A program made the position numbers and the translations under genes. The notes below the pieces were generated by a model. The model was given only the letters and a program-made list of their open reading frames with translations. It searched no databases and was not told where the DNA came from. Positions 11,400-13,485 of a stretch of 13,485 nt of DNA are shown here, in pieces; position 1 is the first letter of the stretch; every line of letters begins with the position of its first letter. This DNA comes from an uncultured Bacilli bacterium (GTDB lineage: Bacteria; Bacillota_I; Bacilli_A; RF39; UBA660), in contig CANRLB010000026.1 of the NCBI GenBank assembly GCA_947631365.1, positions 1 through 13,485 on the forward strand, read 5' to 3'.

Positions 11400-13148
11400 A
11401 TGATAAATATTAAAGAAGATGAACATTTAAATCGCCTTAATCATAGTTGTGCGCACCTTTTAGCTCAAGCTGTAAAGCATTTATATCCGAGTGCTAAATT
11501 TTGGGTAGGTCCTGTTATTGAAGATGGGTTTTACTATGACATTGATTTAGGTGATAAAGTTATTACTGAGGAAGATATTCCCGTAATTGAAAAGGAAATG
11601 AAAAAAATTGCCAAAGATGGTAAAAGAATTGTAAGAAGAGAAATTTCTAAAAGTGAAGCTTTAGAAATGTTTAAAGATGATCCCTATAAATTAGATTTGA
11701 TTGATCGTATGGATGAAGGTGAAACTGTTATTTCTTGTTATACGCAAGGAGACTTTACTGATCTTTGCCGTGGACCTCATGTAGAAACAGTTAAAGAGTT
11801 AAAACATTTTAAATTAACCAAATTTAGCGGGGCATATTGGAAGGGCGATGCCAACAATAAAATGCTTCAAAGAATTTATGGTGTTTGCTTTGATACAGAA
11901 GAAGATTTAAATGATTATTTACAAGAACTTGAAGAAGCTAAAGCTCGTGATCATCGTAAAATAGGAAAAGATTTAGATATTTTTATGAGTCACGATCTTG
12001 TTGGTAAAGGAATGCCTTTATGGCTTCCAAATGGAGCAATTTTAAGAAAAGAATTAGAAAATTATATTTATAAAAAAGAACAAAAATTAGGTTATAAACA
12101 TGTTTATACGCCTTGTGTTGGAACAGTTAATTTATATAAAACATCAGGACACTGGGATCATTATAAGGAAAATATGTTTCCTAAAATGCAAGTTGATGAT
12201 GAAGAGTTTGTTTTACGCCCAATGAATTGTCCTCATCATATGTTAATTTATGGTAATGCTATTCATTCTTATCGCGATTTACCTATTCGCATTGGTGAAT
12301 TTGCCACCGATTTTAGATATGAAGCAAGCGGAGCAGTTAAAGGCCTTGAAAGAGTAAGATGCATGTGTCAAAATGATGCTCACCTTTTTGTCCGTCCTGA
12401 TCAAATTGGCGAAGAATTTAAAAAAGTAGTTGAATTAATATTAGATATGTATAAAGATTTTAATATTAAAAATTATAGTTTTAGATTATCTTTAAGAGAT
12501 AAAAATGATAAAGAAAAATATTTTGATGATGATGAAATGTGGGATGAAGCTGAAAATAAACTTCGGAGTGTTTTAAATGATTTAGGCCTTAATTATTATG
12601 AAGGAATAGGTGAAGCAGCATTCTATGGCCCTAAACTAGATGTTCAAATAAAACCAGCTGTTGGTCCAGAAGTAACTTTATCTACTTGTCAACTAGATTT
12701 CCTTCTACCAAGAAGATTTAATCTATCATATATAGATTCAGATGGCTCTAAAAAAACACCAGTTGTTATCCATCGAGCAATTTATGGTACATTTGATAGA
12801 TTTACGGCCTTTTTACTTGAAGAAACCAAAGGTAATTTACCATTATGGTTATCTCCAGTTCAAGTAAATATTATTCCTGTTAATAATGAGTATCACCTAG
12901 ATTATTGTAAAGAATTAATGAATGAACTACAAAGTTATCGTGTAGAACTAGATGATAGTGATGAAAAATTAAGTTATAAAATGCGTGAAAGTTCTGTAAG
13001 AAAAATACCTGTAACAGTGATTATAGGTCAAAAAGAAGTCGATAATAAGACCATTAGTTACCGTTTACTTGGTAGTAGTGAAACAACAACTGTAACTATA
13101 GATGAATTTATCAAATATATAGAAAATCGAATTCAAGCGAAAGACTAG
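11400..13148 (+). CDS. thrS: Threonyl-tRNA synthetase lacking the TGS domain
   Basis: A class II synthetase that charges tRNA-Thr, 582 residues. It begins directly at the editing domain: H15-S-C-A-H19 (HxxxH) and C123-R-G-P-H127, the site that hydrolyses Ser-tRNA-Thr. The usual N-terminal TGS domain of about 60 residues is missing (most bacterial ThrS are about 640). The catalytic core is complete: R-P-M-N-C277-P-H-H, F-R-Y-E-A-S-G-A-V-K-G-L-E-R-V-R (305-320), D-A-H328, and V-V-I-H458-R459. C277, H328 and H458 are the zinc ligands. The anticodon-binding domain fills about 485-580. A perfect AAAGGAGG (11384-11391) lies 8 bases before the ATG, and the hydrolase stop codon sits upstream, so the short N-terminus is genuine. 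The T-box controls it. Confidence 0.97.
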   Translation: MINIKEDEHLNRLNHSCAHLLAQAVKHLYPSAKFWVGPVIEDGFYYDIDLGDKVITEEDIPVIEKEMKKIAKDGKRIVRREISKSEALEMFKDDPYKLDLIDRMDEGETVISCYTQGDFTDLCRGPHVETVKELKHFKLTKFSGAYWKGDANNKMLQRIYGVCFDTEEDLNDYLQELEEAKARDHRKIGKDLDIFMSHDLVGKGMPLWLPNGAILRKELENYIYKKEQKLGYKHVYTPCVGTVNLYKTSGHWDHYKENMFPKMQVDDEEFVLRPMNCPHHMLIYGNAIHSYRDLPIRIGEFATDFRYEASGAVKGLERVRCMCQNDAHLFVRPDQIGEEFKKVVELILDMYKDFNIKNYSFRLSLRDKNDKEKYFDDDEMWDEAENKLRSVLNDLGLNYYEGIGEAAFYGPKLDVQIKPAVGPEVTLSTCQLDFLLPRRFNLSYIDSDGSKKTPVVIHRAIYGTFDRFTAFLLEETKGNLPLWLSPVQVNIIPVNNEYHLDYCKELMNELQSYRVELDDSDEKLSYKMRESSVRKIPVTVIIGQKEVDNKTISYRLLGSSETTTVTIDEFIKYIENRIQAKD

Positions 13149-13169
13149 GAATTTTATTTCTAGTTTTTT
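13144..13169 (+). terminator. Terminator of the thrS operon
   Basis: A 9-bp stem ACTAGGAAT (13144-13152) / ATTTCTAGT (13156-13164) with one G-U pair and loop TTT, running into a T6 tract. The thrS TAG stop lies inside the stem. Confidence 0.85.
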
Positions 13170-13170
13170 C

Positions 13171-13198
13171 TTGACTTTCAATAAAAATAAGATAGAAT
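13171..13198 (+). promoter_or_regulatory. Promoter of the gene at 13225
   Basis: TTGACT (13171-13176), a 16-base spacer and TAGAAT (13193-13198), directly after the thrS terminator. Confidence 0.7.
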
Positions 13199-13224
13199 AT
13201 TATTTGATTAAGGAAGGAATTATA

Positions 13225-13485
13225 ATGGTACAATTTGATCAAGCTTTGGTTTATAAATCTACTTTAGATAAAGTAAACCAAAAGATAGCTAATTTTAAAA
13301 GTATTAATTTAGATATGTCTGAATTTGAAAAAGCCAGAGATTCTATTATTAATTCATTAGAAACTGAGAATGTGAGTATTTATCAATATTCGCAAAGAGG
13401 TGCTGGTTTAAAACAAAGAGATTTTTTTAGCCAAAATTACCTAGCCGCTTTAAAAAGTTTAGAAAATTTATATGTTGATTTAGAA
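13225..13485 (+). CDS. Unknown protein, 5' part only (87 codons to the window end)
   Basis: An ATG behind AAGGAAGGA (13210-13218) opens a frame that stays open to the window edge. The visible part is rich in Lys, Asn, Gln and Ser, looks helical throughout, and has no signal peptide or membrane segment (start M-V-Q-F-D-Q-A-L-V-Y-K-S). A glycine-containing stretch Y-S-Q-R-G-A-G-L-K-Q-R-D-F-F lies near residues 55-68. I do not recognise it. Promoter and ribosome-binding site are good, so it is a real gene cut by the window. Confidence 0.75.
   Translation, partial: MVQFDQALVYKSTLDKVNQKIANFKSINLDMSEFEKARDSIINSLETENVSIYQYSQRGAGLKQRDFFSQNYLAALKSLENLYVDLE

Noticed and set aside
1..13485. CRISPR array, insertion sequence, phage or toxin-antitoxin module
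   Set aside because: No regularly spaced repeats, terminal inverted repeats with a transposase, integrase, or recognisable toxin/antitoxin pair were seen on either strand.

Overview
The window is about 27% G+C by eye and reads as chromosomal DNA of a low-GC Bacillota, most likely an uncultured Bacilli lineage near the RF39/Erysipelotrichales/"Mycoplasmatota" gut groups. The gpsB-rnpB and rodZ-pgsA neighbour pairs, Gram-positive class B RNase P RNA, a threonine T-box, YidD, a YolD/Y-family polymerase pair and a CotD-like coat protein support this. TGA works as a stop (the polymerase gene ends in TGA inside an ATGA overlap), so the Mycoplasma code 4 does not apply. All complete tRNA genes encode their CCA end. 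The organism makes peptidoglycan, judging by gpsB and a peptidoglycan-deacetylase-like gene.

Layout. 1-145: end of a tRNA operon (partial tRNA-Gln, tRNA-Lys, terminator). 411-1154: a lone MvaI/BcnI-type restriction endonuclease with no methyltransferase in view. 1219-1499: tRNA-Arg and tRNA-Pro with their own promoter and terminator. 1549-2362: a small ORF, gpsB and the RNase P RNA. 2388-3493: short rodZ-like gene and pgsA. 3504-4954: membrane-anchored Ig-like/NodB deacetylase. 5013-5353: Cys/His/Met-rich CotD-like coat protein. 5373-6100: small membrane protein with a pseudopilin-like tail, then rpoZ. 6111-6269: tRNA-Ala. 6430-7771: two plus-strand genes of unknown function. 7774-9353 (minus): Y-family translesion polymerase and YolD partner, with a LexA-like box at the promoter. 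9444-9721: yidD, apparently leaderless. 9760-10491: unknown exported protein. 10527-13169: T-box(Thr) leader, metallo-beta-lactamase-fold hydrolase and thrS. 13225-end: start of an unknown gene.

Working relationships. The T-box should couple transcription of the hydrolase and thrS to uncharged tRNA-Thr. The polymerase/YolD pair looks like an SOS-type damage-tolerance operon. gpsB, rodZ and the deacetylase concern cell-wall growth, and pgsA makes phosphatidylglycerol phosphate. Regulation is compact: several terminators overlap stop codons or neighbouring promoters. No CRISPR array, insertion sequence, phage module or obvious multi-gene novel system is visible. The points most worth following are the solitary MvaI/BcnI-like nuclease, the T-box-controlled hydrolase, the tRNA-Ala with C33, the leaderless yidD and the CotD-like protein.
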